From positions 24,709 to 88,708 of the forward strand of contig CALRQP020000013.1 of NCBI GenBank assembly GCA_943370355.1: DNA of 64,000 nucleotides, written 5' to 3'. The notes under the pieces were generated by a model. The model did no database searches. It was given only the letters and a program-made list of their open reading frames with translations, and was not told the origin of the DNA. Both the position numbers and the translations under genes were made by a program. Of the stretch, positions 16,218-27,300 are shown one piece after another (the stretch's first letter is position 1; each line of letters opens with the position of its first letter). This stretch comes from JADCGM01 sp943370355 (GTDB taxonomy: Bacteria > Pseudomonadota > Alphaproteobacteria > Sphingomonadales > Sphingomonadaceae).

Positions 16218-17093
16218 GTGTACGCAGTCGTCGAAGCCGGAGGTACCAAATTCAATTGTGCCGTCGGGACGCATCCGGGGGATATCCGGGCGCGGACGCG
16301 GATTGCGACGCGCGGGCCAGTCGAGACGCTTGCGGAAGTCTATGACTTCTTTCAGGAATCTGTGAGAGCTCTAGGGGCGGTGCGGGGGCTTGGCGTTGGC
16401 TGCTTTGGGCCGCTCGACCTGAAGCCCGGCTCGCCGACCTGGGGCCATATCGCAGCCACTGCGAAACCGGGCTGGAACTGGGTCGACATCTGCGGACCGC
16501 TGGCAAAGCAGCTCGGCTGCCCAGCGGGGTTCGACACCGATGTAAACGGCGCGGCGATCGGTGAGCACCGCTGGGGCGCGGGGCAGGGCCTGAGCGACAT
16601 CGTGTACATCACGGTGGGGACTGGCATCGGCGGCGGGGCGATCGTTCGCGGGCAGCCGGTGCACGGGCTCATGCATCCCGAGATGGGTCATGCGCCGATG
16701 CGGCGGCATGCGGACGACGACTATCCCGGCTTCTGCCCGTTTCACGGCGACTGCGCCGAGGGACTGATCAGCGGCCCGGCCATCCGCGACCGGCTCGGCG
16801 CGCCGCTCAATGAACTGCCTGACGACCATCCGTTCCGCGCGATTCTCGCGGATTATCTGGGGCAATTTTGCGCGCAGATCGTGTTCATGTTCAGCCCCGA
16901 GCGGATCATATTGGGCGGCGGGGTGATGAATGCGGGCGGGTTGCATGCGCCGGTTGAAACGGCACTGCGCCGCTGGCTGAATGGGTTCATTGCTGCGGAC
17001 GCCGTGAACCGCGGCGGTTTTATTGTGCCGCCAGCGCTCGGCGATGATGCGGGGCTGGCAGGGGCGTTTGCGCTGGCAATGGACGCGCGTTGA
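16218..17093 (+). CDS. ROK-family sugar kinase, probable fructokinase
   Basis: A 291-residue ROK kinase. ATP site: VVEAGGTKFNCAVG near the start and the phosphate-2 region VGTGIGGGAIV. The ROK catalytic Asp is in FDTDVNGAA. The zinc-binding motif is complete: HPEMGHAPM (about residue 155) followed by CPFHGDCAEGL (about 172). This pattern and the VEAGGTKF start are typical of fructokinases that phosphorylate fructose at C6. The start is GTG at 16218 with GGGGGAG upstream; GTG at 16203 is an alternative adding five residues. Its stop overlaps the acyltransferase start (TTGA), so both are one operon, though the metabolic link is unclear. Confidence 0.88.
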   Translation: MYAVVEAGGTKFNCAVGTHPGDIRARTRIATRGPVETLAEVYDFFQESVRALGAVRGLGVGCFGPLDLKPGSPTWGHIAATAKPGWNWVDICGPLAKQLGCPAGFDTDVNGAAIGEHRWGAGQGLSDIVYITVGTGIGGGAIVRGQPVHGLMHPEMGHAPMRRHADDDYPGFCPFHGDCAEGLISGPAIRDRLGAPLNELPDDHPFRAILADYLGQFCAQIVFMFSPERIILGGGVMNAGGLHAPVETALRRWLNGFIAADAVNRGGFIVPPALGDDAGLAGAFALAMDAR

Positions 17094-18100
17094 GCAGCGA
17101 CCGCACGCGCCTCGGCGAACTCGATGCGCTGCGTGGCCTCGCCGCGCTCGCGGTGGTGCTGTTCCACTTCACGACGCGCTACGACACCGTCTATGGCCAT
17201 GATGGGCCGATGCTCGTTTCGGTGCCCTGGGGCCACTTCGGGGTGCAGTTTTTCTTCGGCATCTCCGGCTTCGTGATCTTCATGACGCTCGAGCGCACCA
17301 AGCGGCCGATGGACTTTGTGGTGTCGCGATTTTCGCGGCTGTTTCCAGCCTATTGGGCAGCGATCGCGCTGACGACCGCAGTAGTCTGGGCCGGGCCGCT
17401 GACCGGACTGCGGCTGCCTGCCTCGACGGTGGCGGCGAATCTGACGATGCTGCAGGGCTTGGCAGGACTGCCGAGCGTCGATGGAGCTTATTGGACCCTG
17501 CTCGTCGAGCTGTCCTTCTACGCCGTGATGTTCACGCTGTACCGGTTCAAGCTGCTTGATCGCATCGAATGGGTGCTGATCGGCTGGATCGGGCTGAAAT
17601 GGTTGTGGTGGTTGGTTCCGGCGCTGCCCTTCCGGGTTGGACTGGTGCTGGTGCAGCATTTCATCCCGTTCTTCGCGCTCGGGATTTGCGCCTACCGGGT
17701 GTTCGCAGGCGAGCGGACATGGCGCGGCGTGGCAGTGCCGGGGCTGTTCGCGCTGGCGACGGTGCTGGCGCTCGACGGCTGGGCGCACTTTGCGGTGGCA
17801 GCGCTGGTCGCGCTGACATTCGCCGCATTCGCGGCGGGACAGGCGGGATTGCTCGCCTCGCCGCCGCTCGTATGGCTCGGAAGTGTGTCCTACACGCTAT
17901 ACCTCGTCCACGAAAATGTCGGCTGGTCAGTGATTTCCTGGCTCGAGACCCGGGGGGTCGAAGCCAATTTCGCGGCGCTGCTCGCACTGGTCGTCGTGCT
18001 TGCACTTGCGGCCGGAATTACCGTGCTGATCGAGCGCCCGGCGATGGGCGCGATCCGCCGGGCGTGGCGACGCCGCAGCGGCGTTCCAACGCCGCAATAA
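17090..18100 (+). CDS. acyltransferase 3 family membrane protein
   Basis: A 336-residue integral membrane O-acyltransferase of the OafA/NodX type with about ten transmembrane helices. Conserved features are the N-terminal LDALRGLAALAVVLFHF (the R-G and the catalytic-type His), then FFFGISGFVIFMTLER and the R-x-x-R-x-x-P-like segment SRFSRLFPAYW. Such enzymes acetylate surface polysaccharides or other sugars from acetyl-CoA. The start is TTG at 17090, within TTGA overlapping the kinase stop; the Gly-Glu-Leu-Asp opening supports it. A role in decorating the surface glycans of this region is inference. The tail is basic (RRAWRRRSG). Confidence 0.9.
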   Translation: MSSDRTRLGELDALRGLAALAVVLFHFTTRYDTVYGHDGPMLVSVPWGHFGVQFFFGISGFVIFMTLERTKRPMDFVVSRFSRLFPAYWAAIALTTAVVWAGPLTGLRLPASTVAANLTMLQGLAGLPSVDGAYWTLLVELSFYAVMFTLYRFKLLDRIEWVLIGWIGLKWLWWLVPALPFRVGLVLVQHFIPFFALGICAYRVFAGERTWRGVAVPGLFALATVLALDGWAHFAVAALVALTFAAFAAGQAGLLASPPLVWLGSVSYTLYLVHENVGWSVISWLETRGVEANFAALLALVVVLALAAGITVLIERPAMGAIRRAWRRRSGVPTPQ

Positions 18101-18372
18101 ATTAATTCGCATTCATAACGAGTTAGCGAGTGTTTTTTCGCGGGATTCCGCACCTCCGGCCAATTGTCGCACCCCCCGGTTTCAGCTTCCTGAACCGTGT
18201 GCGTTGGTTTATCTTTTACCAAGATTTGGATGTGTATGGATCGCCGCCACTCAACCAGTTCCTTCGCCGGTCATGGTGCGCTGTCTCGCCGCAGGGTCAA
18301 GTCTCGTTGATGGCGCGTCCAAATGCGCGCCAGCGCCGTATTTTTACTGCGTTGCGTAGGGTTTTTGTGTAG
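18101..18372 (+). promoter_or_regulatory. leader region of the first giant exoprotein gene, with hairpin
   Basis: This 272-bp gene-free stretch must hold the promoter for the first two-partner secretion locus. It contains an inverted repeat TGGCGCG (18311-18317) / CGCGCCA (18326-18332), loop 8, with TTTTT starting at 18341. That is hairpin plus T-run but 8 bases apart, so a weak attenuator is possible. A second short repeat TTGGT/ACCAA flanks an A/T-rich stretch near 18204-18222. No convincing -35/-10 pair stands out. Confidence 0.35.
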
Positions 18373-21300
18373 ATGTTTGTGGGGCGCAACAGGGCAATCA
18401 TGCGCGTGATGGGTTCAACCTTGCGGGGGCGCGCTTCGGCGGCAGCACTCGCAGCGGCGCTGATCGGGCTTCCGATGAGTGTGCCGGCACTGGCGGACGG
18501 CATCGCTTTGCCGACCGGCGGGCAGGTTGTTGCCGGTTCCGCAAGCATCGGCAGCGGCCTCGGCGGCCTCACTGTCAACCAGACATCCGCGCGCGCCATC
18601 ATCGACTGGAAGAGCTTCTCGATCGGTGCGGGCGGCAGCGTCGCGTTCAACAACGGGACGGGTGCCACGCTCAACCGGGTAACCGGTGGTGATCTGTCTA
18701 CTATTGCGGGCCAGCTTTCGGCGACGGGTTCGGTCTATCTGATCAACCCAGCCGGCATCGTCGTGGATTCCTCCGGCAAGGTGCTGACCGGGGGGTCGTT
18801 CGTCGCTTCGACGCGCATGGTCGACATGGCTTCGTTCATGTCGGCGGGCAACCTGACCTTCTCCGGCGATTCCGCGGGCGGGGTTGAAAATTTCGGGTCG
18901 ATCAGCGCCGGCGGCGATGTCGTGATGATCGGCGCCATGGCGGGCAACTCCGGCACGATTTCGGCCGGCGGGACTGTCGGTCTGGCGGCTGCCGATCGCA
19001 TCGTGCTGCAGGCGTCGGGCCAGGATCAGCGCATCATGGTCGACGGCGGGGCGGGTGACGTCACCAACACCGGCACGATCACTTCGGCGGCTGCGGAACT
19101 GCGCGCGGCTGGCGGGAACGTCTATGCGCTCGCCGGCAACAATGGCGGGATCGTGTCCGCTACCGGCGGTGCCGCGCAGAATGGGCGTGTGTGGCTTGAT
19201 GCGGGCGGCGATGTCACGGTGTCGGGGGCGGTTACCGCGAAAAATGCCGATGGCAGCGGTGGCACGGTGCATGTGGTCGGCACCAACATTTCGCTGAAAG
19301 ACGGCGCGAACATCGACGCGAGCGGCACGAAGGGCGGCACGGTTCTCGTTGGCGGCGACTTTCAGGGCGGCAACGGTGACAAGACCTTTGCAGATGCGCC
19401 GATCCGCCATGCGACATTCGTTGGAATGGACCGTGGTGCCTCAATCAACGTCGATGGCCAAGGCGCAGGCGGTACAGCTGTCCTGTGGTCGGACGAATAT
19501 ACCGGGTTCGCGGGGACGATCAGCGCGAAGGGCGGCGCATCTGGCGGTGACGGGGGACTTGTCGAGACTTCGTCGCATAACATCCTCGACTTTTTGGGAT
19601 CTGCTGACACGTCTGCCGTGAACGGGAGCGTCGGCACGCTGTTGCTCGACCCAACCAATATCACCATCAGTACCGGTGCGGACGCCACTACTGGCGGTAC
19701 CACCGGGGGAACGTTCTCGGCTGGCACCTACACTGCCGGCGACCGGACGACCGCGACGATCAACACGACAACGCTCACCACCCAGCTGGCGACCAACAAT
19801 GTTGTAATCAGCACCGCAGGCACCGGTTCAAGCGCCGGAACATTGTCTTGGTCGGCTGCGAGTGCGATCTCATGGTCAGCCAACACCAGCCTGACGCTGA
19901 CTGCGACCACTTCGCTTTCGCTGGGCTCCAATATTACCACGACCGGCTCGGGCGGAATCACGTTCAACGCCGGAACCACGATCACACAGACGGCAGGTGT
20001 CGCAATCACCACGAACGGCGGTGCGGTAGCCTATAACGCCGCCACCGGCATGACGCTGAATAGCGGGACGGTAACGACCGCCGGCGGCAACATCACGCTG
20101 ATCAACAGTACCTCGGGCAATATTGCGGGAACCGGCGCTCTGAATGCGGGGACGGGGGCGATCAGTGTCGCCCACAACGGTGCGACGGGCACGACGTCGA
20201 TCGGCGGACTGACCAGCACGAGAACCACCGGGAACGCGATCACGCTGACCACTGCGGGGTCCGGGCTACTGACCAGCAACGCGATGACGGCCACCGGCGG
20301 CGGCGCGATCAGCGTCACGTCGGCTGCGAACTATACCTCTGCAGGTGCTGTTTCGCTCGGAGCCGGCAATTGGACTGTCAATGCAGCCACGGGAATCACC
20401 GTGAGCGGCACGGTCGTCAAGGATACGGGCGCTGCCTCGCAGATCAACCTGACGAATAGCGGCAATGCGAGCGATATCACGATCAGCAACCGCATCAGCG
20501 CGGGCAGTGTCGCAAACTCGTCCAACAATTCGCTGACTTTGACCGCGACCTCCGGGCGCGATGTACTGATTTCCACCTCCGGTGCGCTGACTGCCAGCTT
20601 TGTTTCGGGCACGAGCGCGGCGAATACGCTGACGGCAAACCTCAGCGGCCGTGACATCACGTTCAACGGTGCCACGAACACGGTCCAGATTGTTGATACC
20701 GGCGCGACCTCGACGATTACGGTCAACGCCAATGCGACGCGCAATATTTCGATGGCCAAGGGTGTCGCGAATGCGGCAGCGACGACGGGACCGTCCTCGG
20801 CTTCGCCCGGAACGGCCAGCGACCGCAGCGTCATCAACCTGAATTTCAAGGCTGACGGTAACATCACCTTCACGGCGGGCAGCATCGCCGGTGCCGGTCT
20901 CTGGAATTCGAGCGCTGCCGATCTCCGCAGCCCCGTGAACGTCGATTTCCGCGCGGGCGGCGGTACGGGCGCGGTTGGCGACGCAATTTCGGTCACGACA
21001 ACCTCGGGCAACGCATTCGATACACGTGGCGGATCCATCAGCTTCCAGACGCTGACTACCGGCCCTGTCGGTTCGGGCACGACATCCGGCGGTAATATCA
21101 CCACGCTGGGGACGCTGATTACCAACGGGATCATTGCGACCGGCGGCGGCGACGTCACGATGACCTCTGCGGTCGGCAGCATTAGTCTCGGCAGCCAGCT
21201 CAACACGAGCCAGGGCTCGACCGCGACGAACAATCTCGACACAGCCCAGGTCAATCTCACCAGCGCGACCTCTCTGACGACCAACAATTTCGCGGCCATC

Positions 21301-24300
21301 ACGACGTCTGGCGGAACAAGTTCGACGCTCTCGCAGTTTGGCGCGTCCGGAAGCCTCGTGTCCTTTGCCGCGCAGAATGGTGCGCTGACGCTGGGCAATC
21401 AGACGCTGACGCTGCAGGCAGGCAGCTTCACCGGTTCGGCGACCGACACGATCACCACGAGCGGCACCTTCTCGACAGCGGGTGGCGCCGTTTCGCTGAC
21501 TTCGACCCGGAACGGTGCTGCGAATGCCATCACCACCAACGCTGCGATCAATACGGCGAATGGCAATGTCACGCTGACAGCCAGCGGCACCAGCGCGGGC
21601 ATGAGCATCAACGCGATCAACGCGGTGACCGGAACGATCACGCTGGATGCGCGCGGCGCTGTCTCACAGACGGGTGCCTTTGTGAGTTCGGCAGGGGCCG
21701 GTGGCGGCATCCGGTTGCTCGGCGCAGGTGCAAGCTACGATCTTACGACGCAGGCCAACGGTCTGTCGGGCTCGGCGACATTGGCTGGCAATACTGGCTC
21801 CATCGCCTATGCTCAGGCCAATGCCTTTTCGGTTGGTACGGTGTCGGGCACCGTCGGTATCACGACGACCGGTGCGACGCTTCTGAATGCCACCAGCGGC
21901 GGCACGACGATTACACAGTCGCAAGCCATCACAGCCGGCGGCCTTCTGGCGACTGCGGCCGGCGGCGTTACCCTGACCAACACGTCGAACAACATTACCG
22001 GCAATGTCGCGCTGACCAGCACGAACACGGCGATCTCGTTCGTGAATACCGGCAACTTCAATATCGGCAGCGTGACCGGTGTCGGCAACATTACGACGAC
22101 GAGCGGCATCTCGAGCGGCTCCGGCGTGACGACGCTGACCAGCACAGGCACGGTCACGCAGACCAACGGGTCGAACATCACGAACACGGGCGGACTGTTG
22201 CTGCTCGGGACAGGCGGCAATTATCAGCTGACCAGCACGGGCAATGCGATCGACACGCTGGCCGCGAACACCGGCCGCGTTGCCTACACGGATACCAATA
22301 GCTTCACGATCAACACCGTCGGTGCGACCAACGGCATCACGACGTCTGCAACGAGCGCGAGCCTGACGGACTATACGGTCGCGCTGAAGACCAATACCGC
22401 TGACAGCCTGCTGACGATCACCGCAACGACCGGCAACATCACGACGGGCGGCAACGGCAACGTGCAGATCCTGTCCGACCGTCTGGCGCTATCGGGCAAT
22501 ATCGTCGCGACGGGGCGCGTTGTGGAAATCACAACGACCTCGACCGGTCGCGCCATCGATTTCGGGACGTCGACCGGAACACCCGCCGAAGCGGGTGGCG
22601 GCGGCAAGCTCGTGCTCGACGCGACCGAGACTGACAATGTGACCGCCGACACGCTGCGTATCGGCGATACCGGGTCGGGCAACCTGACTGTCGGCGGCAC
22701 GGCGCTGTTCCCGAACATCACGACCCTCGCGCTAGCGACCGCAGGCACCGCGACCGAGGGCAACAACACCGGCGCGATCAGTGTTCAGGGCGGCGCTGGT
22801 AACCTCGTGATCCGCGGCGCCGGCAACATCAATCTCGACACCGCCAACAATCAGGTTGCGAACATCGCGATCAGTTCGTCGGGCGGCAACGTCAAGTTCC
22901 GCGACGATAACGGATTTGCGCTATCGAACCTCGACGGACTGACGACCTCGGTGGTGAGCCCCGGTGGCCTGCTGTCGCTGGTGACCGGAAGCGGAACCGT
23001 CACGCAGAACCATGCGCTCGTTGCCGACAACCTCTCGCTCAGCGGCACATCGAGTGGCACGTTCACGCTGACCAATGCGTCGAACGATTTCATCAATGTC
23101 GCTGCCAGCAACAGCGGCGGCACGATCAGCCTGCGCGACACCAGCGGCTTCGCGATCGGCACGGTCAATGGACTGACCGGTTTCAATGTCGGTAGCGGCG
23201 GCACAGCGACACTGACAGCGGGTGGAGCCGTCACACAGTCGCAGATCATCACCGCTGGCACATTGACGCTCAACGGGACGGGCGGTGCCTATACGCTGAC
23301 CTCGAACAACCAGATCGGGTCGGTCGCGGGCAACACCGGATCGATCGACCTGCAGAACACGCTCGCGGCGGGCCTGACGATCAACGATGTGACTGTCGCC
23401 ACGACGGCGAAGATCACGTCGAACGCGGCAGGCAATCTTGTGATCGGGTCGAACAAGACGATCACATCGAGCGCATCGAGTGGCGATTCGGTTATCCTTG
23501 GCACCAACGCCAATTTCGTGGCGAGCAGCGGCGCGTCGATCGCGCCGGGCAGCGGTACCGCGCGCTATCTGATCTTTACCAACAACACTGGCAGCAACAC
23601 TGAATGGGACAATACTGTCCGTGGCTCGCTGACGGCCGGCAATTTCTACAATGCCAATTTCGACGTGGCGAGCGCCCGCTCGGCGGCGGTCGGGTCGCCC
23701 AACCTGGTTTCGACGGTTGCCGGCAATCTGTTTGTCTATGCCGACCGGCCGACGCTTACCTACACAATCACCCCATCGGCGAGCGTCGTTTACAACGGCA
23801 CCGTCCAGAATTTGCCGAGCAGCTATACGAGCGGCCTCGTCAACAGCGACCTCATCGGCACAGCGGCGACAGGGGCGGCGGGCTCAACCGGCGTAACCAG
23901 CAAGAATGTCGCGACCTACACGGGTGTGACCGGCACGATCGGGTCACTCGCGTCACCGATCAACTATGCCTTTGCCTTCACCGGTACCGGTTCGCTGACC
24001 GTTACGCAGAAGGCGCTGACGCTGACCGGTGCGACGGCGCAGAACAAGATTTACGATGGCACGACGACCGCGAGCGTGACCGGCGCGTCGATTTCGGGCG
24101 GCGGCGGGGCCGGTAATGTCGAAGTTGTCGATGCCGGCAATGTCACGCTGGGCGCGCTGACCGCGACGTTCGATACCAAGAATGTCGGCACCGGCAAAAC
24201 CGTGACGGTGACCGGCGCGTCGCTGTCGGGTACCGAGGCGGGCAATTACACGGTTGCCAATCCGGCCGGGCTGACCGCGAACATCACACAGCGCGACCTG

Positions 24301-27300
24301 ACACTGAACGCCGTTGCGTCCACCAAGACCTATGACCGGACAACGGCTTCGACGGGCACGCCCACAGTCTCGGCTGCGACCGCAAATACGGGTCTCGTCT
24401 CTGGCGACACGATCACATCGACGCTGACCCAAGTGTTCGATTCACGGAATGCGAGCGCCGTCGACGGGCGTACGCTTAGTGTCGTCACTGCGGGTCTCAC
24501 CATTGCCGACGCCGGCAATGCAAGCGTGCTTGGCAATTATAATATCATCACGAACACCGCGCTTGGCACGATCAACAAGCTGAACATCTCGGCAACCGGC
24601 CTGTCGGGGGTCAACCGGGTCTATGACGGGACGAATGTCGCAGGTCTGACCGGTACGCCGACGATCACCGCCAGCATCATTTCGGGGGATACCGTCTCGC
24701 TCGACGGGACGGCGAGCGGGACGTTTGCCAGCAAGAATGTCGGCAACGCCAAGGCAATCACCGTCACCGGGCTGTCCCTCTCGGGCACGGATGCGGCGAA
24801 CTATAATTTCACGCAGCCGACCGGGATCACGGCGAATGTGACGCCGAAGGCGCTCACCGTCGATGCAGTGGCAGATACCAAGACCTACGACCGGACGACG
24901 AATTCGGCGCAGACGGTCACGGCGGTCGGTTTGGTCGGTGGCGACACGACCTCGACACTGAGCCAGTCGTTCGACAGCAAGAATGCGAGTGCAGCCAATG
25001 GCCGGACGCTGACGGTCAACAGTTTCACGATCAACGACGGCAACTCGGGCAACAACTACAGCGTTTCGTCTGCGACTGCGCTTGGTACGATCAACCAGCT
25101 GAACCTGACGCTGACGGGTCTTTCGGCGAACAACAAGGTTTACGACGGTAACACGTCTGCGGTGCTGACGGGCACGCCGGCCTTTTCCTCTGCGCTCGCG
25201 ACCGCTGACAATCTGTCGCTCGACGGCACGGGCGTCGGTACGTTCAACACGAAGAATGTCGGCTCGGGCAAGACGGTGACCGTCAGCGGCTATTCGATCT
25301 CCGGCACCGAGGCAGCCAACTATAATTTCAGCAACCCGACGGGCATCACGGCGGACATTACCGTGAAGACGCTGACGGCGTCGCTGACGGGCACGGTGTC
25401 GAAGCAGTATGACCAGACGACCGCGGCGACACTGGTATCGGGTAATTACAGCCTTGGCGGGTTCGTCGCGGGTGAAGGCGCGACGGTCACCAAGACGAGT
25501 GGCACCTACAACACCAAGAATGTCGGCACATCAAAGCCGGTGACGGTGACGCTGGCGGGTGGCGACTTTACTGCGAACGGCGGCACGCTGCTGTCCAACT
25601 ATACGTTGCCGACGATGGCGACGGGCAATGTCGGCACGATCACGGTTGCGCCCTTGACGGTGAGCGGCCTGACGGGCGTCGACAAGACCTATGACGCGAC
25701 GACGACGGCGTCGGTCACCGGCACGGCTGTGCTCAGCGGCCTGTTCTCGGGCGACGACGTCACGCTTGGCGGCAGCCCGACCTTTGCATTCGCGACGGCC
25801 GGTGCAGGGACCGCGAAGACGATCACGGCGAGCGGCTATTCGGTGAGCGGCACCGACGCGACCAACTATAGCTTCACGCAGCCGGGCGGCCTGTTCGCCG
25901 ACATCTTCAAGGCGATGCTGTCGGTGTCGCTGATCGGCAGCACGTCGAAACAGTATAACCAGACGACGGCAGCGACGCTGACGACCGACAATTACAGCCT
26001 GACCGGCTTCGTCGGCGGCGAGGGCGCGGGTTCGACGGTCACCAAGACCAGCGCGACCTATGACACGAAGAATGTCGGCACCGGCAAGACGGTGACAGCG
26101 ACGCTGGTGAGCGGCGATTACAGCCTGGCGGGCGGGGCGCTGGCCGCGAACTACACACTGCCCGGCATGGCGACCGGCGCGATCGGGACGATCACCAAGG
26201 CGCCGCTGACAGTCAGCGGGCTGACGGGGTCGAACAAGATCTATGATGCGACCACGGCAGCGTCGTTCACGGGCTCGGCGGCACTCAGCGGGCTGTTCTC
26301 GGGCGACGATGTGACGCTTGGCGGTACGGGATCGGCGAGTTTTGCCAACAAGAATGTCGGCAATGGCAAGACGATCACCATCACGGGCTTCACCGCGTCG
26401 ACCGGTGCGGATGCCGGCAACTATAACTTCACGCAGCCGACCGGGCTGACCGGGAACATCACGGTGCGCGACGTCACGCTGAATGCGGTCGCCGACACCA
26501 AGACTTACGACCGCACAACGGCGTCGGCTGGCGTGGTCACCGATACAGCGGCTGACGCTTCGACGGGTCTCGTCGGCGGCGACACGATCACCGGGCGCGT
26601 GCAGACGTTCGATTCGAAGAACGCGAGTGCCGTCAACGGACGGACGCTGACGGTGACGAGCTATACCGTCAACGACGGCAATGGCGGTGCCAATTATAAT
26701 GTGCTGACCAACACCGCGCTTGGCACGATCAACAAGCTGAACCTGACGCTGACCGGCCTGTCGGCGAACAACAAGGTTTATGACGGCAACACCTCGGCTG
26801 TGCTGACCGGCACGCCCGCCTTCTCCTCGGCGTTGGCGACCTCCGACAATCTGTCGCTCGACGGCACGGGTGTCGGCACGTTCAACAACCGCAATGTCGG
26901 CACTGGCAAGGCCGTTACAGTCACCGGCTATTCGATTTCGGGCGCCGAGGCGACCAACTATAATTTCAGCAACCCGACCGGAATCACCGCAGACATCACG
27001 GTCAAGACGCTGACGGTGAACGCGGTCAGCGACACGAAGACCTATGATCGGACGACAAATTCGGCTCAGACCATTAGTGCCGTTGGCCTGGTCGGCGGCG
27101 ATACCACGACGGCCCTGAGCCAGTCATTCGACAGCAAGAACGCCAGCGCGACCAATGGACGGACGCTGACGGTCAACAGCTTCACGATCAACGACGGCAA
27201 TTCGGGCAACAACTATAGCGTGTCGTCCGCCACGGCGCTGGGCACGATCAACAAGGCGTCGCTGACGGCGACAGGCCTGTCGGGCGTCAACCGGGTTTAT

